A stretch of DNA of 64,000 bases from Saprolegnia diclina VS20 (Eukaryota > Oomycota > Saprolegniomycetes > Saprolegniales > Saprolegniaceae): NCBI RefSeq assembly GCF_000281045.1, contig NW_008246096.1, forward strand, positions 628,627 to 692,626. The letters run 5' to 3'. The notes under the pieces were generated by a model. That model made no database searches and had not been told where the DNA came from. It saw nothing but the letters and a program-made list of their open reading frames with translations. The position numbers and the translations under genes are program-made. Below, piece after piece: positions 45,946 through 56,366 of the stretch. Position 1 is the first letter of the stretch. Each line of letters opens with the position of its first letter.

Positions 45946-47210
45946 CTACGGGTTGTAGGGCGTGATCATGTTCTTCGCAAACGACTTGAGCGCGGGCACA
46001 CCGCGGACTTCTTCGTTGAGAAGCGGCATCTCGAGCACGTGAAAGTCCTACGTATCCGCTTAGCATCGTGCTGAAGGAAGCGCCAGCGTTTTGTGTACCT
46101 CGTACAAGTCGTAGATCTGGTCGAGGTACTTTTGCTGCATCTTTTGGCGCGCGCAGCAGTTGTTGCACGTCGAGTCTAGCAGTCGCGCTTGAGTGTATTG
46201 AGGAGGATGCACAATCGTCCTACCTTCTTCCGGGTACAAGACCTGGTTGACGACGACGTTATGGACGTCAATGTCGTACTTGGTGAGCTCCTACACGATA
46301 AATCGAGCCTGAGTAGGTCCCAGAAGCGTCATTGTATTGTACCTGCACCAAGCGCTCGGTTTCGTAGAGCGAGAGAAACTCGGGGATGCAGACGCACACA
46401 AAGGTCGTGCGATCGGCGTCCTTGAACTGCTCGTTGACCTACACGCATTGCTCGCATGAAGACGCAGCGGCTAACGTTAGAATATGCGACCTTTTGGATG
46501 ACTTCGCGCGTCTGCTCGAGCTTGCCGACGAGCATTTCCTCGGACGGCAAGGCGCCGCCAAAGAGCGCCGACATCTACATGTGCATTGCTCGATAGGGTT
46601 GCGTGCTTGCAGGAAAACATACCTGGCCAAACATGCCCGAAAATTGGTTCTTGAGCGCCATGAGCTTGCCAAAGGCCTTGTCGAGCGCGGTTGGGAAGCT
46701 GAGGAGGCGGAGCGTGTGGCCCGTCGGCGCCGTGTCGAAAACAATGACCGAGTAATCCATGTTCTGCACTTGCTTCATAAGCTCGGCAAAGCTCATGGCT
46801 TCGTCGATGCCAGGAATCGAGTTGGTCAAGTCCTTCATGAACGACTGCATGCCCGATGCGTCCGAGACGCCGTCGACGCTTTCGTCCATCTGCACCGCAA
46901 GGTTTAGTCATGATGGAGCAGACGCCGGATAGAGTACCTCAATGTTCGGGTCGATCTCCATGACAAAGAGGTTGTCGAAGCCATTGACAGCGGTCGGCTC
47001 ACGCGTAAAGCGCTGGCCAAAGGCATCGCTGAGATTGTGCGCCGGGTCCGTCGAGACGATGAGGACCTTCTCGCGGTGGCTGGCGAGGGTCACGCCGAGG
47101 CAGCACGACGTCGTCGTTTTGCCAACGCCGCCTTTGCCGCCGACGAAGATCCACTTGAGCGACGTCTGGTCCACGAGGTTCTGCAGCGTGCCTTCCGGGA
47201 CGTCAGCCAT
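45946..47210 (-). CDS. GET3: ATPase GET3/TRC40 (tail-anchored protein targeting)
   Basis: About eight short exons. ATG at 47208-47210 ([20 protein letters not shown]). The deviant Walker A is [16 protein letters not shown]; switch I reads [20 protein letters not shown]; switch II reads [20 protein letters not shown]. The client-binding groove is QFSGMFGQ and MSALFGG. The zinc-binding CxxC motif is [20 protein letters not shown]. The end is [20 protein letters not shown] followed by YNP. GET3 is a cytosolic homodimer that captures tail-anchored proteins and delivers them to the ER receptor. The exon chain is supported by family order; the stop is at 45946-45948, 47 bases from the YJU2 stop (convergent). 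Confidence 0.94.
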
Positions 47211-48034
47211 GTTGCGAATTTTTCGATTTGGCCACAAATGGGAATTTCCCAAATAACCTCTCAAATCACATTAAATTATGCGAATTCAGAGGGATGACGT
47301 GGAACCCATGATTCTGGCAACTTTAACTACGATCAAGGAGGAAAAGCAAAAAGTTACTAGAGGAGAGTGGCATGAAAGATAGCACCATCATTTTCCTGAA
47401 CAATATGACCCATTATGCAGGAAGAGCCACGCCCTGGACCACGTATAGGTCTACAGCGTCGCACTTCAAGCAAGACGACTCGATGGGCCGTCGAGTTTTT
47501 CAGCCAAGCCAAAATTGCTGAGAATCAGAAAGTGGGGCTCTCTCCGGGACTTGAACCCGGATCTACCCGTGTCTAAACCGCTAGATTAAAAGAAGTCGAC
47601 AAGACCACCGCTTCTTGACTCTGAGAACCAGCCCGCAGTGCTCGAAGGCAACACCCTCGGAGCGTTCCCCTTGGAACACTTTGATTGAAAATGCCGGAAC
47701 AATGCCATCTTGGGGCCGTCTCGAGAATTTAAATGCCCGTGGAGATCCACTTGAACCCGTAGTTTCCAGTATATACTGTCCAGATATGTGAGCAAGCGCG
47801 TAGCTGAGTAGTATTGGTTGCCACCTTCAACATGTTCCTGGGGAGGCATTTTACAGCCAGCACCTACAGTTCAAATACAACGTCATGAATGACCATGAAA
47901 AGATTGGCAGTCAGCATCTAATGGTACGTAACCGCTCCTGTACTGGAACAAAGGTAGCTTCTACGAATATAACTGATGCACTTTTCAGGATAAAATTAGG
48001 TCATTCTGAGATTCCACGCGATCCAACCTGAGCG
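47211..48034. other. Intergenic spacer with a tRNA-like remnant
   Basis: Between GET3 and the membrane-protein gene, which are transcribed away from each other. Contains the tRNA-like element at 47533-47590. An 87-residue open frame on the minus strand (47586-47849) has no family resemblance. Confidence 0.4.
47533..47590 (-). pseudogene. tRNA pseudogene or tRNA-derived SINE head lacking the anticodon arm
   Basis: On the minus strand a D-arm/A-box-like stretch (tctagcggtttagac) is followed, after about a dozen bases, by a perfect T-arm: ccggg, loop ttcaagt, cccgg (five paired bases), with the canonical B box ggttcaagtcc. The anticodon arm is essentially missing, and the 3' acceptor side (agagagc) has no good 5' partner. 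It cannot fold as a working tRNA, but it keeps both internal RNA polymerase III promoter boxes. Confidence 0.5.
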
Positions 48035-50050
48035 ATGAACGTGAGCTGGTACCCCAAGGCAGCTCTGACCGAGCAGTCAAGCTCTGTCGTGCCACTGTCG
48101 CCATCCGGTCCGTCCGGGTCCGTGGGTCCTCCGCGCTTGGGTCGTCGGCGCCTCGTGTACTACACGACTTTGGCCGTTTGGGTGTTCCTCTCGCTCAACT
48201 CGTTTCTGGATCCTTTCAAGACACTATATGGGTACTACGTTACCACGGACAGCCACGAACACGCCAGCGTGTGGGCTATCCACGTCGCCAACGCCTTCAA
48301 CAACATGTCGTCGACTGTCTGCGACCAGCGCGGGCCTTTTCTCAACTGCTACTTTGAGCTGCCCGTCTTTGGGGTTGGAACATTAGCTGGCGCTGTGTGT
48401 CGGTCGTTCTACCCCGTTGATAAGGGCGACGCGCAGCACATTGGTACCTTCTTCGGCAATTGTACGCTCCCTAGTGGTCGTCGTCTCGACTTGCCAAACG
48501 ATGAAATAGCGACGAGTCAATGGTCGGCGCTAACAAGCTCGATTCAAAAGGACTGCCTTGACACGCTTGGTGAAGGGGACGCATTTCCGTGCGACACGTA
48601 CACTACCACAAACGGGCGAGTGATCCACCATCGGCGGAGCAAAACCGAGACAGATCGCTGGTGCAAAGAGTTTGGTGGCTTCTATCTCTTGAACAAGACG
48701 TCCGGCGAACGAGAAGTTCTCGTCGCGAATGTGTCTGTGGCGACTGCCCCCGTCTTCACCAGCCTCAAGCTGGAAGTGGAGACAACAGTCTTTAGTCTCT
48801 ACGACATCCTACGGTGTCCGGCCACATTTTTTGTCGGTGGTACAGCCGACCACATATCAACGACATCGTGGTACGGCGATACGATTGGAGCCTGGACAGC
48901 GAGGACGACGAGGTCACCACACTTGACGACCCTCACGCGACGCAATGAGCTCGTCAATGTGGCAGCCTTTGCGTGGCACGATGGCGGCATAACGCAGATT
49001 CGGTCCTTCTCGAAAGATCTTTTGCGCTGCTGTCTACTCTTTATCGTTGCCTACTTCCGGGTCACGTCTATCTACTACCCGATATGGCTTGTCTTCAAGC
49101 GACAAGGTCAGCCGTTCTGGACGTGGGCAGGCGGCCGCCACATGGGCTTGGTGCTCCACAAACGCGAGCGTCGGTGCCTTGTCGTACTGTTTCTGCTCTC
49201 GTTCGAGGCGCTCCTGAGCACGGAAGACATTGTCATGTTTTGCCAGCACGCTGTCTACACGGTCCCGACCTCGTATACGACGATCATTTTGACGTACATG
49301 TCGATAACGCGCATCATCTGGCCCTCTGCATTCTTGCTGCTTGCACTGTCTCGACTCCTCGAGTGGCTTCTTGGGCCAAAATATGCGTTTGCACTCTCCG
49401 AAGACCTCTTTCTCCTTGGCGCACCCGTCGTGTGGTTCTACTTACCTTCGTATGTCACCACCCAGGGCATGAAGCTCTTCCAAGGTTACCGATGGACCGG
49501 CGTCGTCGTCCACCACTACGCAAACACGATCCATAACGCGTATTCGCACCAAAAAGACTCGTGGACGCTGTACATGGAGCTTTTCGGCTACTTCACACTG
49601 CTCTCGTCGACGTTTACGATTGTCCTCGGTTTTGTCTGGCAGTCGGTGACGCACATGACGAGCATTCTCGCGTTTCTACTGTCGCACCAACGCTATCGCC
49701 GTGAACATGCGCTCAAGGATACGACAGGGACGCTCGAGAACGTGCTGCATGGTGCTGCCGACGGGCTATCGCCCGAAATCGCATATCAAGTTACAAAAGC
49801 AAAGTGGCCACGATCGCATCGCTGTGAAGGCATGAACCTCGCGTCGGAGGGTCTCCTCTGCCTCGTATATGGGTCGACCCAGGTCCTCGCCACTATCGAG
49901 TGGGGCTTTGTGGGACCGGTTTTCAACCCACAAGGCCACGCCGCTGTTATCGAAGGCAACTCGGTCTCGTTTCGACCCAACGTGACGCGTGACACACTCT
50001 CAAGTATAACGTCCACTCCCACTCGCGTCGGCATTCCAGACCTTATTTAG
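48035..50050 (+). CDS. Multi-spanning membrane protein, oomycete-type
   Basis: Single exon, 671 residues. A Pro/Ser/Gly-rich N-terminus leads to a first membrane segment (YYTTLAVWVFLSLNSFL, about residues 43-59). A long lumenal or extracellular domain follows with several Cys and N-glycosylation sequons (NMSS, NCTL, NKTS, NVSV). From about residue 325 a block of some six to seven membrane segments follows (LLRCCLLFIVAYFRVTSIYY, LVVLFLLSFEALLSTEDIVM, PSAFLLLALSRLLEWLL and onwards), then a soluble tail. Layout resembles large oomycete families of uncharacterised polytopic proteins; no transporter or receptor signature was recognised. Function unknown. Confidence 0.68.
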   Translation: MNVSWYPKAALTEQSSSVVPLSPSGPSGSVGPPRLGRRRLVYYTTLAVWVFLSLNSFLDPFKTLYGYYVTTDSHEHASVWAIHVANAFNNMSSTVCDQRGPFLNCYFELPVFGVGTLAGAVCRSFYPVDKGDAQHIGTFFGNCTLPSGRRLDLPNDEIATSQWSALTSSIQKDCLDTLGEGDAFPCDTYTTTNGRVIHHRRSKTETDRWCKEFGGFYLLNKTSGEREVLVANVSVATAPVFTSLKLEVETTVFSLYDILRCPATFFVGGTADHISTTSWYGDTIGAWTARTTRSPHLTTLTRRNELVNVAAFAWHDGGITQIRSFSKDLLRCCLLFIVAYFRVTSIYYPIWLVFKRQGQPFWTWAGGRHMGLVLHKRERRCLVVLFLLSFEALLSTEDIVMFCQHAVYTVPTSYTTIILTYMSITRIIWPSAFLLLALSRLLEWLLGPKYAFALSEDLFLLGAPVVWFYLPSYVTTQGMKLFQGYRWTGVVVHHYANTIHNAYSHQKDSWTLYMELFGYFTLLSSTFTIVLGFVWQSVTHMTSILAFLLSHQRYRREHALKDTTGTLENVLHGAADGLSPEIAYQVTKAKWPRSHRCEGMNLASEGLLCLVYGSTQVLATIEWGFVGPVFNPQGHAAVIEGNSVSFRPNVTRDTLSSITSTPTRVGIPDLI

Positions 50051-50787
50051 AGAACCGCGATGGTCAACATACAATTGCACTACAATTGTAGCTTCAATAT
50101 ATTCGAGAAAACGAGACCTTGCACCTCCAACAGCCCGAGGTACAGTCTTGCTGTAGCGAGCTTACACGCGCCACATACGTCGAGCTTTAAATAAAACTGC
50201 TTGTGTGCTGATGAACATTCACCACCATCTCGGCCACCGGTACGACGCTCTAAATCGGTCCTTCGGGCTCGTATGCGAAGAAAGTTATGCCCATTTTGAG
50301 CTTTGCTGTTGAAACAATTGGGCTGCGAGAATAATGTGTTGCACCGAAACCTTTTCGAAGAATAAGTGACCTTTCACGAGCACAACAGCCAGTCGTTGCC
50401 CAACACATTCTATAATACGACAATCGACCCATAGGAAGCCCTCGCCGTCTCGTCGCAGGCGCACGGAACCGTCATCTCATGCAGCACGCTCGGTAAGAGT
50501 GCCATGCAGGCGCATCACTGCGGAAAACCGACATGCCTATGACTCTCCCAGCGACGGCGATTTACTAAGTAGTACGGCAGATGGGTCTGCGGAGGGGCTT
50601 TGCACCCGAACATGGCCACGCTCCAAGTCGCAGCTTCTCGAACTTCAAGTTCCCACGCTGCAGTAGCTTGCGTCAACCTGTGAGAATTGATCATTGGCCA
50701 CTTTACTCGTCGCAGCAAGACTTGCTGATGGTGGGTTTACGCACAAAAGTGCATACATTGGTGGTGTGGAAGGTCCGTGGCATCGAG
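50051..50787. other. Intergenic sequence up to assembly gap
   Basis: Downstream of the membrane-protein gene. No supported gene; short frames only. Ends at the run of N. Confidence 0.4.
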
Positions 50788-51730
50788 NNNNNNNNNNNNN
50801 NNNNNNNNNNNNNNNNNNNNNNNNNNNNNNNNNNNNNNNNNNNNNNNNNNNNNNNNNNNNNNNNNNNNNNNNNNNNNNNNNNNNNNNNNNNNNNNNNNNN
50901 NNNNNNNNNNNNNNNNNNNNNNNNNNNNNNNNNNNNNNNNNNNNNNNNNNNNNNNNNNNNNNNNNNNNNNNNNNNNNNNNNNNNNNNNNNNNNNNNNNNN
51001 NNNNNNNNNNNNNNNNNNNNNNNNNNNNNNNNNNNNNNNNNNNNNNNNNNNNNNNNNNNNNNNNNNNNNNNNNNNNNNNNNNNNNNNNNNNNNNNNNNNN
51101 NNNNNNNNNNNNNNNNNNNNNNNNNNNNNNNNNNNNNNNNNNNNNNNNNNNNNNNNNNNNNNNNNNNNNNNNNNNNNNNNNNNNNNNNNNNNNNNNNNNN
51201 NNNNNNNNNNNNNNNNNNNNNNNNNNNNNNNNNNNNNNNNNNNNNNNNNNNNNNNNNNNNNNNNNNNNNNNNNNNNNNNNNNNNNNNNNNNNNNNNNNNN
51301 NNNNNNNNNNNNNNNNNNNNNNNNNNNNNNNNNNNNNNNNNNNNNNNNNNNNNNNNNNNNNNNNNNNNNNNNNNNNNNNNNNNNNNNNNNNNNNNNNNNN
51401 NNNNNNNNNNNNNNNNNNNNNNNNNNNNNNNNNNNNNNNNNNNNNNNNNNNNNNNNNNNNNNNNNNNNNNNNNNNNNNNNNNNNNNNNNNNNNNNNNNNN
51501 NNNNNNNNNNNNNNNNNNNNNNNNNNNNNNNNNNNNNNNNNNNNNNNNNNNNNNNNNNNNNNNNNNNNNNNNNNNNNNNNNNNNNNNNNNNNNNNNNNNN
51601 NNNNNNNNNNNNNNNNNNNNNNNNNNNNNNNNNNNNNNNNNNNNNNNNNNNNNNNNNNNNNNNNNNNNNNNNNNNNNNNNNNNNNNNNNNNNNNNNNNNN
51701 NNNNNNNNNNNNNNNNNNNNNNNNNNNNNN
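50788..51730. other. Assembly gap (943 N)
   Basis: Unbroken run of N. Any gene or repeat inside is invisible; long open frames reported across it are artefacts. Confidence 0.99.
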
Positions 51731-51789
51731 CCTTGGTGAGGGGCACGCAAAACGAAAAAAGCGTGGTGACGCTCGAAGTGACACGAGTG

Positions 51790-51806
51790 TGACGTCATGT
51801 GATTGG
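51790..51806 (+). promoter_or_regulatory. CRE-like site and CCAAT box upstream of lipase gene
   Basis: A perfect palindromic tgacgtca (51790-51797) is followed four bases later by attgg (51802-51806), ending 61 bases before the ATG at 51868. The pairing of a bZIP-type site with a CCAAT box suggests the core promoter of the lipase gene, and so that the gene starts to the right of the gap. Confidence 0.4.
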
Positions 51807-51867
51807 CTCGGCGCTCAAAGTGCTTTTTTGGCGAGATCGCACAAGTCCTCTACCACCGCGCGACTCG

Positions 51868-54850
51868 GATGGACCTGCTTCGGCGCCTCATCGTGGCGCA
51901 CATGGCCAAGATGGAGAGCTACCTCCAGTTCGTCGGCGTCTATCTGCCCACACAGATCTACGCGCACCTCTCGTTTCTGCCGCCCGTCGTGACGTACTCG
52001 TTTGTCTACATCATGCTGCAGGTACAACAGCACTTGCATCCTCGTTGACCGCTCATGGCATCTACTACCAGGCCTTGGCAATTCTCTGGGGCTTCCTCTT
52101 CAACGTCGGGTCGCTTCTCGGCGAAAACGTCATTGCGATCGCGACCATGCCGTGGTCCCAAGCGCTCTCGGTGCTCTTCGTCCATTACTCGGTCATTGGC
52201 ATCATCCTTAGCATTGGCCGCACGACGTGGATTCTCACGTGGCAATCGGTTGAGGACTTTCCGTACATCCGCCGCGTCATGCGCCACGAAGCGTCGCCGC
52301 AACTCGTCGTCTTCCTCTGCGCGCTGCCCATTCTGCTGCTACTCACTAGCCTCATCGTCGTGCCGTCCGTGTGCACCAACCTCGACACATCGCAGCCGAT
52401 TGAGTCGACGATCTGCAAAACGAGTTATCTTCGGTTCCTCACGCCCGCGTACCCCGTCTTCCAGAGGTCGCTGCGCCTTACCACGATCATTGCCTCGTGG
52501 CAGTTTGTGCAGGTCGTGCTCGAGATCATTCCGCGCTGGCGCGTCATCCTCCAGCGTATGTTCATCGATTGGACTGCATGGTTTTACTTATCGCGCTGAT
52601 CTAGACATGTCGCTTCTCAACGTCTGCGTCCTCGGGCTCTCACTCATGGGACTCAACGGCCTTACGGTGCTCTGGACCATCGAGTGGCTCTTGCGTCACT
52701 TCCACGTCAAATTCACATCGTTCAGCGACCTCTCGCCGCTGCGCTGGGAGACGACGGGCCTTGTACTCCTTTGCCTCTGGATCCTCTGGTTCCTCACGCT
52801 CGTATGCCACAGCTTTCCGCTCTCCTTTCCCTCGACAGACGATGCGACCCTCGCCGCATTCTTTGGGCGCATCAAGCTGTCGTTCATTCTCGGCCAAGTC
52901 ATCGTCTTTGTTCGCGCGTGCGTGCACCCGCAGATGGGCTTTGTGCACGCGCAGCTCGAGCTCACTATCATCAACCTCCTCCTTCCGCTCATCTACGTTT
53001 TCTCGCTCATTTGTCTCCGGGGTCTCTGCCTCTCGTCCCCGCGGTCCGTCTTTATTAGCGTTCCGATCTCGGCCGGCACCGCGTACCTCTTGTACCGCGT
53101 CTCAGGCATCGACCACCCGCACATCTTTGTCGTCATGGCGCTCTTCCTTTACGGCAGCCTCCTCCGGTGGCTCCAGCACACGGCACACAGCAGCACGCCC
53201 GGTCGCCGCGTTTCATTCTCGTCCGAAGATCAGGTCAAGCACATTCGACCGCGCACGTACCAACGCGTCGCCTTTCGCTTCCTCCTCGCCGGCTCGAGCA
53301 TCCTCGCGCTCTACATCCTCTTCCTCTCTGGCTTTGGTGCGCTCACGTTTCTCCAGCGTCAATCCGAGTGGTTCCCAGACGCCGCGTCGCTTGTCGTGAC
53401 GCCAACGGAAATCAACGTCCAGCACGCACGCGTAAGCATTCCCTTGTTTTCATCTGGGTGTGACTGAGGTTGATCTGTAGGTCGTGAACCTCAAGCTCGA
53501 GCTCGCACGCGACGAAGCGCCGCCGATAGTGCCGCAGCCCCCGTTCTACGCGAGCTGCGGCAACCGGTGGCACGATCTTAGCCTCGTCGACTACGCACTT
53601 ATGTCCCAAGCCGCGTACTTCAACCCGACAGGCAGCGACCTCCCCGACTTTCTCGCAGCCGTCTTTCCGCAGACGGCCGAGGGTGTCCCAATGTTTGACA
53701 TTCGGATTCCGGACAATTACACGGCAAAAGGCTCCAAAGTCGAGTTTTTCGAGGTTTGGATGTGACGATTTGGCCTGACGTTTTCACCTGTAATGTGGTA
53801 GGCATACTCGGCAGCACTCAATCTCTCGGTGATTTCGGTGCGCGGGACGGACGTCGGGCGGTTCCGAGATCTCATCGAAGATGTCAAGATGTTTGCCGAG
53901 CCGGTCATTTTTGCCATTCTTTCGAGCATTTTCCCCACAATTCGCATGTGGCCAGACGGTACGACGCTGCGTTTAAGCCTTTGTTTCATCTCATGCATGG
54001 TTAGTGACCTTCTCGACGCTCATTGAACTCTACCACGAAATGATGTCACTCTTCGGGCTCAGCCACGAGTATTGGTACTACCACGAGCTCATGCACTACG
54101 TCCAATCCATCACGGATCGCAACGTCATCTTGACGGGCCACTCGCTCGGTGGCGGCATCGCTCGGTACGATTTGTGATGATGCTACACTCGGGTCTGACG
54201 CTCGTCGATGTATTAGCGTTGTGGGCTCGATCTTGGGGAAGCCATCCGTCTCGTTCTCGCCACCAGGTCCGTTCTGCCCACTCTTGATGCATCCAGCGTC
54301 TTATAACGGATTTTGCAGGCTCGGTGCAAACGTACAGCAAGCTCGTGCACGACATTGCGGGCGAAAACTCGATCGTGGACCGCAGGCGCCTGCACCACTT
54401 GTCGACGTGTGTGATTCCAGGTAGACTGCCTTTGGAAATATCTTGCCGTGGATTGACGTAATCGGTAGAATACGACCCGATCACGATGATCGACACGCAG
54501 TCGGGCTTGATCCAGCGGTAGGCGCGTCTGTTTCTGAAGGCACTCATGTTGTATGTAGCATTACGTGCGACTCGTCGCACCTCTCGATGCAGCTGAGTTG
54601 CCACATGAACGAAGGCACGCTGTGCAACTTGATGTCGCACTGCGGCGACCACCGCGCCCGGTTCGCGGCGTGCACGTTCGAGCACCGCGTGTCGACGATC
54701 TCGGAGGATCTCTTTGAGATGGTGTTTGTCGACTTGATAGCGCCCACGACGCTGAGTGGCCTCATGATTGCTGTCGCGATTCTCTTCTCGCTCATTCGGT
54801 ACAAGTACATTCGCCGCTACCAGCGCCAGATCCTCCGTCTAAAACGCTAA
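51868..54850 (+). CDS. Polytopic class 3 lipase
   Basis: Many exons. First ATG in frame gives MDLLRRLIVAHMAKMESYLQ. At least ten hydrophobic segments follow (LAILWGFLFNVGSLLGENVI, QLVVFLCALPILLLLTSLIV, VLGLSLMGLNGLTVLWTIEW, LELTIINLLLPLIYVFSLIC, FRFLLAGSSILALYILFL). The catalytic part begins DLSLVDYALMSQAAYFNPTG, has ALNLSVISVRGTDVGRF (oxyanion strand) and the nucleophile elbow NVILTGHSLGGGIAR, then KLVHDIAGENSIVDRR and PITMIDTQSGL (acid region) and a late His (DSSHLSMQLSCHMN). It ends with another membrane segment and a basic tail. Class 3 lipases cleave acylglycerols or phospholipids. A fused multi-spanning N-terminus resembles diacylglycerol lipases but is longer; the comparison is inference. 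Exon borders are partly resolved. Confidence 0.76.
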
Positions 54851-55023
54851 GTGTACGCAAGCTAACTTAACAGGACCATCAGCATCAAGTGCTCCATCAT
54901 GCGTGCGACACTGATGGGGTGCAGGATCAGGGAAGAACTTGCAGCATGTATTGGCGCTGTAAGCGCAAGTGTACAAGTAGCCAATTGTACGATTCATTAC
55001 GCAATAGAACGTACATGGCGCTC

Positions 55024-56070
55024 CTAGATGTCTTGCATCATGGGAGAGAGGTCCGGACGGCGCGCGCCGACGACGAAGAAGTCGGACTCACGCCACGCCA
55101 CGTCAATGTCTTCAAACCCGACGCTCTCGAGCCACTTCATTTGGACAAAGACGCTTGCCATGCCCACGTGGTCGCCCATGATAATGTGGCCGCCAGGCAC
55201 GAGCGAGTCGAAGAGGAGCTGGAAAATGCGCAAGTGCGCATCCGTGATCGACTCGAGCTCCTTTTGGTCCGGCGCGTAGTGGTCCGGCTTCTCGACGAGC
55301 ACGTGCACGGCGAGCGAGGCCGTAATGGCGTCAAAAGGCCCCTTCTCGAGCACCGCGACCTCGTTCAAGTTGATGGTGCAGTAGCTGTGCCGGTGGTACT
55401 GGCTCAAGCGCCTCGCCGCCAACTGCTGGCGCTCGAGCGACTGGTCGAAGAGCACAACCTGCGCGTCCGGGTACGCTTCGAGCACCTTCTCGGCGCAGAG
55501 GCCGCTGCCGGCACAGAGGTCGGCGACCTTGGAAGTTTCGCCCAGCGGTGGAAGCGCATAGACCATCTGCTCGAGCATCTTGGGCACAAGGGGCAGCCGT
55601 CGCACAAGCTGGAGGTCGTACCAACGCGCATCGCCCCAGAAGCCTGCCTGTGGCTGGTGCGCGCGGTAGAGGTTACGCAGCCACGAGGTCGGCGCGACGG
55701 ACCCGTCCGGCTCGCTCGTGGCGCCGGGGACCATGGCTCTGGCCTTCGTCCGTGGATGCTTGGCCGGGCGCGGCGTAGGCGTAAGGTAATCCTTCGGGAC
55801 ATTTTCGACGTACGGGCACTTGCCGAGGTGGTTGCGCATGAGCTGGAGGCGGGACACGATGGCCTTGGGCTCTGGCGCGCCCAGCGCACCGTGGACGCCG
55901 GTCTCAAGCTGCGTCTGGTGGGCGGCCCGGCAGGCCTTGCACTCGACGTACCAGTAGCTGTGGTACTTCTCGCGGTTCACGAGCTTGGTGAAGAAGCGCC
56001 AGATATCATCGTTCTTGTGGGCGCCGCCTTCGCGTACGTACGCCATCGCTTCTTCCCCCGTCACTGCCAT
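55024..56070 (-). CDS. BED-finger / SAM-dependent methyltransferase
   Basis: Single exon, 348 residues from ATG 56068-56070 (MAVTGEEAMAYVREGG); the frame is open a little further upstream. Residues about 15-95 look like a BED-type zinc finger: DIWRFFTKLV, YVECKACRAAH, then LMRNHLGKCPYV, that is Cys-x2-Cys then His-x4-Cys-like spacing. From about residue 165 there is a Rossmann methyltransferase: VADLCAGSGLCAEKVLEAYP (motif I, SAM binding), AQVVLFDQSLERQQLAARRL, FDAITASLAVHVLVE (motif IV), LVPGGHIIMGDHVG (motif V-VI). It ends FFVVGARRPDLSPMMQDI. BED fingers bind DNA and often derive from transposases. A DNA-associated methyltransferase is inferred; substrate unknown. Confidence 0.74.
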   Translation of the reverse strand: MAVTGEEAMAYVREGGAHKNDDIWRFFTKLVNREKYHSYWYVECKACRAAHQTQLETGVHGALGAPEPKAIVSRLQLMRNHLGKCPYVENVPKDYLTPTPRPAKHPRTKARAMVPGATSEPDGSVAPTSWLRNLYRAHQPQAGFWGDARWYDLQLVRRLPLVPKMLEQMVYALPPLGETSKVADLCAGSGLCAEKVLEAYPDAQVVLFDQSLERQQLAARRLSQYHRHSYCTINLNEVAVLEKGPFDAITASLAVHVLVEKPDHYAPDQKELESITDAHLRIFQLLFDSLVPGGHIIMGDHVGMASVFVQMKWLESVGFEDIDVAWRESDFFVVGARRPDLSPMMQDI

Positions 56071-56104
56071 GGATTGGGCAAAATGCAACGCGAATCTGGT
56101 CGCG

Positions 56105-56326
56105 ATTGGATTGCGCAACGATTATTACACAAAATTCCACCAATCACATCTCGTCCACCACCTGCGACGCCGTCCCCTCCCCGCAGCGATCTGTCACAAC
56201 GATGCACCTCTCGAGAAGAAGACCCATTTCCGTCCGTCCCCATCGCGTGTACACGGAACGATTGACGCGGCCACGGAGCTCGCTGGATCGCTGGGCAGGA
56301 TCCGGGCACGAGTTGTTGTTGATTGG
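56105..56326 (-). promoter_or_regulatory. CCAAT-rich upstream region of the methyltransferase gene
   Basis: CCAAT in minus-strand sense at 56105-56109 and 56322-56326, and ccaat on the plus strand at 56140-56144, within the 296 bases upstream of the methyltransferase start. Confidence 0.35.
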
Positions 56327-56366
56327 CTAAAATGTAGACAAAATTCAACTCAGCGATTGGCTTCTT

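Noticed and set aside
51731-51867. Lipase gene extended 5' into the assembly gap
   Set aside because: A CRE-like site plus CCAAT box just before a good ATG at 51868 suggests a promoter, so the gene probably begins after the gap. Not excluded.
50581-51992. Several open frames of 320-430 residues across the gap
   Set aside because: Made almost entirely of N; artefacts of translating unknown bases.
54889-56265. 458-residue plus-strand open frame
   Set aside because: Antisense shadow of the methyltransferase gene, which has clear motifs on the other strand.
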